From: JAAZIN01 sp964464625 | GTDB lineage: Bacteria; Bacillota; Dethiobacteria; DTU022 | DNA length: 6,531 nucleotides | Assembly (NCBI GenBank): GCA_964464625.1 | Contig: CAYXKD010000097.1 | Span: 1-6,531 of the forward strand | Direction of reading: 5' to 3' | Part shown: one piece after another, positions 1 through 6,165 of the stretch | How positions within the stretch are numbered: the stretch's first letter is position 1 | How the letters are laid out: each line of letters begins with the position of its first letter | Position numbers and translations under genes: made by a program | The notes under the pieces: generated by a model | Database searches by the model: none | What the model saw: only the letters and a program-made list of their open reading frames with translations | Told to the model about the DNA's origin: nothing

Positions 1-185
1 CTGTTTTCAAGATGGTCGATGAAAGCTATGTCCAGGGATTCAAAGAATTCATGGGAGTGACCTACATCTTCAGCGGCCATGAGATCACACCTCTGGTAAG
101 CATCCTCATACTTGTGGGCGTATCGATTGTTTTTTACGGCTTATCATTCTGGAAACTGTCGCGAAGCACTTTGAAAACGCTCTAG
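1..185 (+). CDS. C-terminal fragment of a membrane protein, possibly an ABC-2 type transporter permease
   Basis: Only the 3' end of this gene is in the window. Frame 3 is open from base 3 and gives 60 residues before a TAG stop at 183-185; another plus frame checked, frame 1, closes within about 60 bases. The fragment begins with a polar stretch (VFKMVDESYVQGF), followed by a hydrophobic segment at about fragment residues 30-50 (PLVSILILVGVSIVFYGLSF). It ends in a short basic tail (WKLSRSTLKTL), which by the positive-inside rule should be cytoplasmic. A final transmembrane helix plus a short basic tail is typical of ABC-2 permeases, but many membrane proteins end this way, so the family is a guess. 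It converges on the MFS gene. Its transcript probably ends at the terminator at 313-335, or at the weaker hairpin at 211-243. Confidence 0.6.
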   Translation, partial: VFKMVDESYVQGFKEFMGVTYIFSGHEITPLVSILILVGVSIVFYGLSFWKLSRSTLKTL

Positions 186-210
186 AACAGCAGCAATCCT
201 TCTTCTGCAA

Positions 211-243
211 TCCCCGCCTGAAAGGGGAGATCTTCTTTTCAGG
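211..243 (+). terminator. Weak candidate hairpin downstream of the partial plus-strand gene
   Basis: Two mutually exclusive pairings are visible 26 bases after the stop at 185. The first is TCCCC (211-215) with GGGGA (224-228), followed by the T-rich stretch 231-239 (TCTTCTTTT), which looks like a weak plus-strand terminator. The second is a perfect 7-bp repeat, CCTGAAA (217-223) with TTTCAGG (237-243), with a 13-base loop. The stems are short and the T tract is interrupted, so this is less convincing than the hairpin at 313-335. The second pairing would also form on the minus strand and could protect the 3' end of the MFS message. Confidence 0.35.
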
Positions 244-306
244 ATCCGGGGCTTACCATGCGACCATGACTGCGGCTGCGATCTGTTTTAAGATGAAAGC
301 GGGGTG

Positions 307-339
307 GGCTAACCCTGCTGCTGCAGGGCTTTTTTAGCC
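307..339 (+). terminator. Rho-independent terminator for the plus strand, inside the 3' end of the MFS gene
   Basis: CCCTGC (313-318), loop TGCT, GCAGGG (323-328), then one C and six T's (330-335) form a classic intrinsic terminator read on the plus strand. A second inverted repeat brackets it: GGCTAA (307-312) with TTAGCC (334-339). Read on the minus strand, the hairpin is followed by TTAGCC rather than a U run, so it should act mainly on plus-strand transcripts, those of the gene ending at 185. The hairpin bases also encode the last residues and the stop codon of the convergent MFS gene. Confidence 0.75.
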
Positions 340-1508
340 GCGCCGCCAGGCTGCCCTGTCCGTATGTCCGGCAGGGTAAAAGAGAAGATAATCCCCAGGA
401 GCGGCAGCAGGCAGATAATGTTCATGGTGAAGGGCAGACCGGCACGATCGGCAATAGCGCCCAGCAGCATAACTCCCACTGAACCCATGCCCACCCCGAA
501 GCCCAGCAGCAGCCCCGAAGCAAGGCCGATGTTTTTTGGCAAAAGTCTTTGACCAAAAACCACCGTGGTGGAAAAAGTGGAGAGAAGTGCTGTTCCGGAA
601 ATAAAGGCCATCATGGGGATTAAATTGCCCTTCAAATGCAAAAAGGGGAAAATCGTGATTAAGGAAATGATCATGGAGAACAGCAGACCATTACGCCCGC
701 CAAAGCGATCGGCAAAAGGACCGCCCAAAACTGTGCCTACTGCACCGGCAATTAAAAAAATGCTTACCAGGTATTCAGGAGCGGAAACACCCACAAAACC
801 ATGAAAATAGAAAGGGATGAAGTAGACAATTCCTGCTTGTATCCATGACCTTACGGCCACATACAGCATGAGAAAGAGGAGGTTCACCCTGTGATTCTGG
901 TGACCACTGTTCACTTCCTCCCTGATTTTATTCACCACGGGCGCTTTAACATCCAGAATAGCCTTGAACCGGGGTATTAAAAATATAAAAAAGAGGGCAG
1001 CCAGCACTCCGGGAATCATAATATAGTGAACCGAGGCCAGTCCTGAAAAACTGAGGACAAAAACTGCCATTAAAGGACCAAGCCCGTGGCCGAGATTGCC
1101 CCCTACTGAAAAAATCGCCATAGAGGTGCCCGCTCTATCATCCTTGCTGATGTAATGAGCCACTTTTGAACCTTCAGGATGGTATCCTGCCACTCCGATG
1201 CCGCTCAGGAGCACCACAAACAAGAGCAGTCCGAAAGAATTTGCTGTTCCCGTCATTGCCAGGGCTGTTCCCGAAAGAAAAAGCCCCAGGGGCATTAGCC
1301 AGGGCATGCTGTAGCGGTCGCTAAGAGCCCCGAAAAGGGGCTGAATGATGGCTGAGCTAAAGGTAAAGGCCAGCGCAACCAGGCCGATCTGGAAATAATT
1401 CAAGTTTAATTTTTCCGCCAGGAGCGGTGTGAGAATAGGGAGGGCGCCCTGGCATAAATCAATGGTGAGATGACCGATGCTTAAGATCCATAAATAAGGG
1501 CTAAACAT
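309..1508 (-). CDS. MFS transporter of the fosmidomycin-resistance (Fsr) type
   Basis: This 399-residue integral membrane protein is a probable drug or metabolite:proton antiporter of the major facilitator superfamily. Hydrophobic segments run through the whole length in two halves, separated by a polar central loop at about residues 182-208, consistent with 12 helices. MFS motif A appears in both halves: GALSDRY at 60-66 and GGPFADRFGGR at 262-272. The stretch GYHPEGSKVA (108-117) followed by SVGGNLGHGLGPL (134-146) is the signature I associate with the Fsr family, whose E. coli member is of similar length. The ATG at 1508 lacks a clear Shine-Dalgarno sequence (only AAGAAG some 10 bases upstream). 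An in-frame TGA lies about 30 bases upstream and no other start codon fits. A promoter is visible at 1571-1600. The substrate cannot be read from sequence, and fosmidomycin itself need not be it. Confidence 0.88.
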   Translation of the reverse strand: MFSPYLWILSIGHLTIDLCQGALPILTPLLAEKLNLNYFQIGLVALAFTFSSAIIQPLFGALSDRYSMPWLMPLGLFLSGTALAMTGTANSFGLLLFVVLLSGIGVAGYHPEGSKVAHYISKDDRAGTSMAIFSVGGNLGHGLGPLMAVFVLSFSGLASVHYIMIPGVLAALFFIFLIPRFKAILDVKAPVVNKIREEVNSGHQNHRVNLLFLMLYVAVRSWIQAGIVYFIPFYFHGFVGVSAPEYLVSIFLIAGAVGTVLGGPFADRFGGRNGLLFSMIISLITIFPFLHLKGNLIPMMAFISGTALLSTFSTTVVFGQRLLPKNIGLASGLLLGFGVGMGSVGVMLLGAIADRAGLPFTMNIICLLPLLGIIFSFTLPDIRTGQPGGAAKKALQQQG

Positions 1509-1570
1509 AGCAGTATCAGCTTCTTTTGTGATATTTCAGGCTTTAGTGTTTCTCTGCTTCTTTAGTGTTC

Positions 1571-1600
1571 ATTATATAATCTTATCCTCCTGTCTGGCAA
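1571..1600 (-). promoter_or_regulatory. Sigma-A-type promoter for the MFS gene
   Basis: On the minus strand there is a -35 box TTGCCA (1600-1595; 5 of 6 matches to TTGACA), an 18-base spacer, and a perfect -10 box TATAAT (1576-1571). Transcription would start near 1564, giving a leader of about 56 bases before the ATG at 1508. The -35 box overlaps the 9-base sequence CGTTGCCAG, which also forms the core of the palindrome at 1636-1668, so a regulator binding there could cover the promoter. The promoter assignment is by sequence match only. Confidence 0.65.
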
Positions 1601-1635
1601 CGAGTCCTGGGGCAAGATCTTTTTCCTTCTTCAAA

Positions 1636-1668
1636 TAGTTGCTCCGTTGCCTGGCAACGGAGCAACTA
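1636..1668. repeat. Perfect 15-bp inverted repeat with a 3-base loop between fadD and the MFS gene
   Basis: Bases 1636-1650 (TAGTTGCTCCGTTGC) are exactly complementary to 1654-1668, separated only by CTG. It lies 68 bases past the fadD stop and about 35 bases upstream of the MFS -35 box. As RNA on the minus strand it is followed by only three U's (TTTGAAG), and on the plus strand by ACAGTACA. It is therefore a very stable hairpin without a proper U tract. It may terminate or stabilise the fadD message, or act in DNA as an operator for the MFS promoter. The sequence does not decide between these. Confidence 0.8.
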
Positions 1669-1736
1669 ACAGTACAGCGCAACTCCCCGGGGTTGACTGC
1701 ATTTATCTTAATTAAAGGGTAACCTGCGTAAAAAAC

Positions 1737-3410
1737 CTAATTGGCAGTTTTTTTCTCCTCTTCCTCCCGCAGGATGCGGCGCAGGACTTTGCCAACCATG
1801 GTTTTCGGCAGCTCCGGGCGGAATTCAACGAGCTTCGGCACCTTATATGCAGCAAGGTTGTCTTTGCAGAATTCGATAACCTCCTCTTCGGTGAGCTTCT
1901 CGCCCTCCTTTACGACGACATAGGCCTTCAGGGTTTCACCCCGGTAGGGATCCATGATCCCTGCCACAGCGGCTTCCATAATTTTCGGATGGGCAAAGAG
2001 AACCTCTTCGATATCCCGGGGGTAGACATTGTAACCGCCGGCGATAACCATATCCTTTTTACGGTCCACAATATAGGTATAACCCTCTTCGTCCATCCTG
2101 CCGATATCCCCTGTATAGAGCCAGCCGTCGCGCAGATTGTTTTTCGTCTCCTCGGGCATGTTGTGATAACATTCCATCACCTGCGGGCCCCGGATGCAGA
2201 CCTCGCCGATCTCGCCCAGGGGCAGCTCCACTTCGCCTTTTTCTATATCCATGATTTTAACATCGGTATCGGGCACGGGAAGGCCCACACTGCCGTCAAT
2301 ATTCTTGCCGTAAATGGGGTTGGCCTGAGTGAGGGTGGATGCCTCTGTCATTCCATAACCCTCCACCAGCTTGCCGCCGGTGTTTTTCTCGAACTGCCGC
2401 CTCACTTCAACAGGCAAGGGAGCAGCGCCGCTCATGCATATTTTAATTGATTTGATGTCATAGCGGTGCAGGTTTGGCGCATTGTTGATCGCTATATACA
2501 TGGTTGGCACACCGGGTAAAAGGGTTGGTTTTTCCTTGTCAATGGTCTTGAGCACATCCTTAATCACAAAGCGGGGCAGCATCACCACCTTGCATCCCAC
2601 AAAAAGAGGCATATTCAGCGCCATGGTGATCCCATAGGCATGGAAAAATGGCAGCACTGCCAGAAGTATCTCTTCTCCTTTTATTAAACCGGGCAGCCAG
2701 TTTGTCATCTGCATGGTATTGGCCAGAACGTGACGGTGCTGGAGAACCGCCCCTTTGGATGCGCCCGTTGAACCACCGGTGTACATGTAGGCCGCCCTGT
2801 CTTCAGGCGCCACTTTAACAGGATCAGGCTTTTTGCCGGCATTGGCTTTCAAAAGATCGAGGAAATTATAATCCTCTGCGGCGATATTTACCCGATCGCC
2901 CTCCTTTTTTTCTTGAGCAATAGTATAGAGCAGGCGCAACATCCCTGGAAAGAAATCCTTTATATTGGTCACAATGATGGTTTTTATCTCCGTTTTAGGC
3001 TGTATTTCCTTAATCATATTATAGAAACGGGTCATGGTAATAATTGTAGTTGCTCCTGAATCTTTGAGCTGGTAGATCAATTCGCGGGCTACATACATAA
3101 CATTGCAGGGGACGGCTATAGCTCCGATGGCGAGGGCGCCGTAATAAGCTATGGGGAACTGCGTGCAGTTGGGCAGGTGTATGGCTACGCGATCCCCCTT
3201 CCTTACGCCAAGCCCTTCCAGGGCTGATGCAAAGGATTCAATGAGTGTAAGCAACTCGCTGTAGCTCAATTCCCTGCCCATAAATGATAGGGCGATGTTT
3301 TGGGGGTAGCTCTCCACGGACCTTTTAAGCATTTCATAAAGAGATATGTCGGGATAATCAATGCTGTGCGGAACAGAAGGCTCATAGTTTTTCAACCAAA
3401 TTTTTTCCAT
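1737..3410 (-). CDS. fadD: Long-chain fatty acid--CoA ligase (acyl-CoA synthetase, AMP-forming)
   Basis: This enzyme activates a carboxylic acid, probably a long- or medium-chain fatty acid, with ATP and CoA to acyl-CoA via an acyl-adenylate. It feeds beta-oxidation or lipid synthesis and acts at the cytoplasmic face of the membrane. At 557 residues it has the normal family length and is complete. Visible ANL-superfamily motifs, in order, are the phosphate loop YTGGSTGASKG (210-220), GYGMTE (351-356), the adenylate-binding YTGD (432-435), the hinge region around DRKKDMVIAGGYNVYP (449-464), and PKTMVGK with the C-terminal catalytic lysine K541. The ATG at 3410 is preceded by AAGGAGG (3423-3417) with a 6-base spacer, which fixes the start. 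The gene lies 305 bases after hcp and behind the hcp terminator, so it is probably transcribed separately. Chain-length preference is unknown. No other beta-oxidation gene is in the window. Confidence 0.93.
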   Translation of the reverse strand: MEKIWLKNYEPSVPHSIDYPDISLYEMLKRSVESYPQNIALSFMGRELSYSELLTLIESFASALEGLGVRKGDRVAIHLPNCTQFPIAYYGALAIGAIAVPCNVMYVARELIYQLKDSGATTIITMTRFYNMIKEIQPKTEIKTIIVTNIKDFFPGMLRLLYTIAQEKKEGDRVNIAAEDYNFLDLLKANAGKKPDPVKVAPEDRAAYMYTGGSTGASKGAVLQHRHVLANTMQMTNWLPGLIKGEEILLAVLPFFHAYGITMALNMPLFVGCKVVMLPRFVIKDVLKTIDKEKPTLLPGVPTMYIAINNAPNLHRYDIKSIKICMSGAAPLPVEVRRQFEKNTGGKLVEGYGMTEASTLTQANPIYGKNIDGSVGLPVPDTDVKIMDIEKGEVELPLGEIGEVCIRGPQVMECYHNMPEETKNNLRDGWLYTGDIGRMDEEGYTYIVDRKKDMVIAGGYNVYPRDIEEVLFAHPKIMEAAVAGIMDPYRGETLKAYVVVKEGEKLTEEEVIEFCKDNLAAYKVPKLVEFRPELPKTMVGKVLRRILREEEEKKTAN

Positions 3411-3583
3411 TGTAACCCTCCTTGTAATTTGGATATGGGCATCTGGAAGTATTTGACCTGACCGGTGCAGGATCCAATATACTATATTATTCTGTATGAT
3501 TTAGAATGTTCCTGCAATACAGCGACGCCAGGGGACTTAAAATAGTAAAAGGCGGGGGGAAAGCTATTGCCAGAGGGGAACCT
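3411..3583 (-). promoter_or_regulatory. Probable fadD control region, no clear promoter boxes
   Basis: This gap follows the hcp terminator and must hold the fadD promoter if fadD is transcribed separately. The AT-rich patch at about 3475-3510 is the likeliest core, with TATAGT- and TAATAT-like hexamers on the minus strand, but no convincing -35 box sits at the right distance. Two small patterns could be regulator sites: an inverted repeat ATTCT (3489-3493) with AGAAT (3503-3507), and a tandem TGACCTGACC (3454-3463, plus strand). No protein-coding sequence with a ribosome binding site is visible here. Confidence 0.3.
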
Positions 3584-3613
3584 AAAAGGCTGCCCCGAAT
3601 AGATCGGGGCAGC
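3584..3613 (-). terminator. Rho-independent terminator of hcp
   Basis: A perfect 10-bp stem pairs GCTGCCCCGA (3589-3598) with TCGGGGCAGC (3604-3613) across a 5-base loop. On the minus strand the stem is followed by C and then TTTT (3587-3584). It lies about 100 bases beyond the hcp stop at 3716. The plus-strand side is followed by GGAATTC with no T run, so the direction is minus. It ends the DUF2249-hcp unit and separates it from fadD. Confidence 0.8.
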
Positions 3614-3715
3614 GGAATTCTCCACGATTTCAACGATTCCTGAGAGTGCTATATTCAGAAGATGCAATTAAATGTACGGAGATTAACAGCTAAAGATCCC
3701 CGGGCAGCCTGTTTA

Positions 3716-5347
3716 TTACCGGCCCATGAAGAGCTCAATATCTTCATCCACAGTGCCGATGCCGGAAAGGCCGAACTTCTCCACCAGGATTTTCCCCACA
3801 TTAGGGGAGAGAAATCCCGGAAGTGTGGGGCCAAGGTGAATATTCTTGACGCCCAGGTAAAGCAGTGCCAGGAGCACGATGACTGCTTTTTGCTCGTACC
3901 AGGCGATATTGTAGGCGATGGGCAGCTTGTTGATATCGTCGAGATTAAACAGTTCTTTGAGCTTAAGCGCAATGACAGCCAGCGAGTAAGAGTCATTGCA
4001 CTGCCCGGCGTCAAGAACGCGGGGAATACCTCCGATATCGCCCAGGTTAAGCTTGTTGTAACGATACTTGGCGCAGCCGGCTGTGAGAATTACACTGTCC
4101 CGGGGCAATTTTTCGGCGAAATCAGTATAATACTGCCGTGATTTCATCCGCCCGTCGCAGCCGGCCATAACAAAGAACTTTTTGATGGCACCGGATTTGA
4201 CGGCATCGACAATTTTATCAGCCAGAGCCAGGACCTGGTTGTGGGCAAAGCCGCCCACAATGGTTCCCTTCTCAATTTCACCCGGTGGGGGCAGGGTTTT
4301 GGCAAGGGCGATTATTTCTGAAAAATCCTTAATGCCTTGATCATCAGCATCGATATGCCGGCACCCTGGATAACCGGTGGAGCCTGTGGTAAAGATCCTG
4401 CTTTTGACCTCATCGCTTCTGGGGGGAACGATGCAGTTTGTGGTGAAGAGAATGGGTCCCCCGAAGGAGAGAAATTCGTCAAGCTGTTTCCACCAGGCAC
4501 CTCCATAATTGCCGGCAAAGTGATCATATTGTTTAAAAACGGGGTAATAGTGAGCCGGGAGCATTTCGCTGTGAGTGTATACATCAACGCCGGTGCCCCG
4601 GCTCTGCTCCAGCAGCTGCTCCAGATCGGTAAGATCATGGCCGGAGATAAGGATTGCCGGATTCTCCCTTACACCGATGCTGACTTCGGTAATTTCAGGG
4701 TTTCCAAATTTGAATCTGTTGGCTTCATCCAGAAGCGCCATCGCCTTTACGCCATATTCACCGGTTTTAAGGGTCAATGCCACGAGATCGTCTGCCGTGA
4801 GTCTATCGTCCAACATTGATGCCAGCGCTTCATAGATAAAGGCGTTAACCGCGGGGTTTTCCTTTCCAATATTTTTCGCATGCTCGGCATAGGCCGCCAT
4901 TCCCTTTAGACCGTAGGTGATCATCTCACGGAGGGAGCGCACATCTTCATCGTCTGTTGCCAGTATACCTGTAGAGGCGGCTTTTTCCAGCATGGAATCC
5001 CTTGAAGTTACGGTAAAGGTTGCCGCATCATGCAGATCTTTAAGGGCAAGTGACTCTCTTAGACTGTCCCGGAAGGCCATCATCTTTTTGATCTGTTTTT
5101 CAAAGGCTTTGTCATCGAAATTTGCATTGGTGATTGTCATGAAAAGGCTGCTGAACACCTCGTAATCCAGATCAGCCAATGTGCTCCTGTTGATCCTTCC
5201 CTTGACCACAACTTCGGAAATACCTTTTAGAGTATAAATAAGAAGATCCTGAAGTGCAGCCAGCTCTTCATTTTTTCCGCAAACACCGCGCACTGTGCAG
5301 CCTGTGCCCCTGGCTGTTTCCTGGCACTGGTAACAAAACATAGTCAT
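3716..5347 (-). CDS. hcp: Hybrid cluster protein (Hcp, prismane protein; annotated as hydroxylamine reductase), class I
   Basis: This cytoplasmic iron-sulfur enzyme is linked to nitrosative stress. It reduces hydroxylamine in vitro, and NO reduction and protein S-nitrosylation have been proposed in other bacteria. All expected cluster ligands are present. The N-terminal cubane cysteines C5, C8, C17 and C23 have C-x2-C-x8-C-x5-C spacing, the class I pattern that carries [4Fe-4S]. The hybrid-cluster ligands are H237 (GHDL), E261, C305 (TTNC), C397 (AGCDGR, the persulfide position), C425 (AGCAKYRYN), C450 (QCNDSYS) and E485, with K487. These match the Desulfovibrio protein with constant offsets of 7 to 9. 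Length (543) is normal and the protein should be active. The ATG at 5347 has GGAGG (5360-5356) 8 bases upstream, which favours it over Met3. The gene lies 94 bases after the DUF2249 gene. No Hcr reductase is in the window, so the electron donor is unknown. Confidence 0.97.
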   Translation of the reverse strand: MTMFCYQCQETARGTGCTVRGVCGKNEELAALQDLLIYTLKGISEVVVKGRINRSTLADLDYEVFSSLFMTITNANFDDKAFEKQIKKMMAFRDSLRESLALKDLHDAATFTVTSRDSMLEKAASTGILATDDEDVRSLREMITYGLKGMAAYAEHAKNIGKENPAVNAFIYEALASMLDDRLTADDLVALTLKTGEYGVKAMALLDEANRFKFGNPEITEVSIGVRENPAILISGHDLTDLEQLLEQSRGTGVDVYTHSEMLPAHYYPVFKQYDHFAGNYGGAWWKQLDEFLSFGGPILFTTNCIVPPRSDEVKSRIFTTGSTGYPGCRHIDADDQGIKDFSEIIALAKTLPPPGEIEKGTIVGGFAHNQVLALADKIVDAVKSGAIKKFFVMAGCDGRMKSRQYYTDFAEKLPRDSVILTAGCAKYRYNKLNLGDIGGIPRVLDAGQCNDSYSLAVIALKLKELFNLDDINKLPIAYNIAWYEQKAVIVLLALLYLGVKNIHLGPTLPGFLSPNVGKILVEKFGLSGIGTVDEDIELFMGR

Positions 5348-5364
5348 TCTGCTTTCCTCCCCTG

Positions 5365-5415
5365 TTGTTATTTCTATTATCAGAGCATCCTTGTTACTGT
5401 CCCGCTCATTGTTAC
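5365..5415. repeat. Three TTGTTA direct repeats upstream of hcp, possible regulator site
   Basis: On the plus strand TTGTTAC occurs at 5391-5397 and 5409-5415, exactly 18 bases apart, and TTGTTAT at 5365-5371. All three lie between the DUF2249 stop and the hcp ribosome binding site. A GATAAT hexamer (-10-like on the minus strand, near 5380) sits among them, without a good -35 partner. Repeats in this position suggest binding of a regulator that controls hcp separately from the upstream gene. I cannot match the pattern with confidence to a known NO-sensing regulator. Confidence 0.35.
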
Positions 5416-5418
5416 CCG

Positions 5419-5436
5419 GTGATGCTTTCGCAGCAC
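5419..5436 (-). other. Intergenic hairpin with a GAAA tetraloop before hcp
   Basis: On the minus strand GTGCTGC (5436-5430), loop GAAA, then GCATCAC (5425-5419) pair with one C-T mismatch in a 7-position stem. A GAAA (GNRA) loop makes this small hairpin more stable. No T run follows, so it is not an ordinary terminator. It begins 5 bases after the DUF2249 stop and could act as an mRNA processing or 3'-end protection site between the two genes. An alternative partner for AGCATC is GATGCT, about 25 bases further on (near 5389-5384). Confidence 0.4.
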
Positions 5437-5441
5437 TTGAC

Positions 5442-6146
5442 TTAACTTCGATACAGCGGATTTACATGGGGATTCCTCTCTCCAAATGTCTCCATAACCT
5501 CAGTGATGATCTCTTTTTTCTCCAAACCCTGGCGCTCCCTTTTTTTAATGAGCCTGTAGGCTCCAAAAAGGGTGGAGGGCCCTATTTCCGATGAAAAGTG
5601 GCCTATTCCCTGATTCCAGGCAAAAAGCGAAAAAAGTTCGTCCATCTCCCTGACTGTAACTCCAAGGGCGTAGGCTTTGATCAGCTCCCTGGTAGCCTGC
5701 CTGAATCTGGATGCCCCCACAGCGTTACTCATGGAGAGGAGCAGCTTGGTTTTCAAATCCAGGGCAGAATCCTCATCCTCCCATATGAATTCCCAAAAAT
5801 CCACAACCGTTCCCGCAAGCATGTCATCGATCACTTTGTAATTCAAAATAGCCGTAGGCTTGAAGGGCATGTCAGCTCCGCTTTTAAAGGTGGATGCTTT
5901 CAGCTCCGTTCTGTAAAAATAACTTCTGTATTCATGTTCTGAAACCTTATCAGTGAAATGTTCAAAGCCGAGATCTTTTAATGCTGAATAGAGGGGCTTA
6001 GGTTCAAAGCTCTGAATAACGCAGATCCCGCCCTTCAGGTCAACCTGCTGCGCCCGGCGAAGAATCATGGGTAGAAAATTGCCTGTTAATTCTCTCACGT
6101 CAATTACAGGGAAATCTCTCCTTTTTACCTTCCAATCAGGGCTCAT
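5442..6146 (-). CDS. DUF2249 domain protein fused to a carboxymuconolactone decarboxylase/AhpD-like domain
   Basis: This 234-residue, probably soluble protein has no signal peptide or membrane helix. Residues about 13-80 fit DUF2249, a TusA-like fold: an initial DVREL, an LP-x-IL segment, a glycine-containing turn (LKGGICVIQSF) and PLYSALKDLGF. The CPxP motif of sulfur-carrier TusA proteins is absent. Residues about 115-200 resemble an AhpD/CMD helical domain (LDLKTKLLLSMSNAV, then ALGVTVREMDELFSLFA). Where AhpD has its CxxC pair, this protein has A145 and F148. The only cysteine in the whole protein is C42, so thiol redox chemistry in the CMD domain is unlikely. The ATG at 6146 has AGGAGG (6159-6154) 7 bases upstream. 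It follows the small ORF by 19 bases and precedes hcp by 94. DUF2249 genes often travel with nitrogen-oxide stress genes, which fits hcp next door, but the biochemical function is unknown. The CMD assignment rests on pattern only. Confidence 0.78.
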   Translation of the reverse strand: MSPDWKVKRRDFPVIDVRELTGNFLPMILRRAQQVDLKGGICVIQSFEPKPLYSALKDLGFEHFTDKVSEHEYRSYFYRTELKASTFKSGADMPFKPTAILNYKVIDDMLAGTVVDFWEFIWEDEDSALDLKTKLLLSMSNAVGASRFRQATRELIKAYALGVTVREMDELFSLFAWNQGIGHFSSEIGPSTLFGAYRLIKKRERQGLEKKEIITEVMETFGERNPHVNPLYRS

Positions 6147-6165
6147 GATCTTTCCTCCTCAGTTT

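Noticed and set aside
1543..1572. A 9-residue minus-strand ORF (MNTKEAEKH) with GGAGG upstream, as a leader peptide for the MFS gene
   Set aside because: Its ATG overlaps the TATAAT -10 box, so it would not be in a transcript from the only good promoter. It is also out of frame with the MFS start (64 bases away).
1681..1696. CCCCGGGG palindrome as a second operator next to the 1636-1668 inverted repeat
   Set aside because: Only 8 bp are symmetric; the flanking bases mismatch, and such a self-complementary G/C octamer is plausible by chance.
1989..2450. Plus-strand frame of 153 codons inside fadD
   Set aside because: It is antisense to well-conserved acyl-CoA ligase motifs and has no ribosome binding site. 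Its composition reflects the opposite strand's codons.
3482..3667. Minus-strand frame of 61 codons between hcp and fadD
   Set aside because: It runs through the hcp terminator hairpin at 3584-3613, has no Shine-Dalgarno sequence, and its composition is not protein-like.
3662..4141. Plus-strand frame of 159 codons antisense to the hcp 3' end
   Set aside because: The opposite strand encodes the conserved Hcp ligands C425, C450 and E485, and this frame has no start signals. It is a shadow.
4337..4819. Plus-strand frame of 160 codons antisense to the middle of hcp
   Set aside because: It lies fully within the coding sequence of hcp, on the other strand, with no ribosome binding site or known motif.
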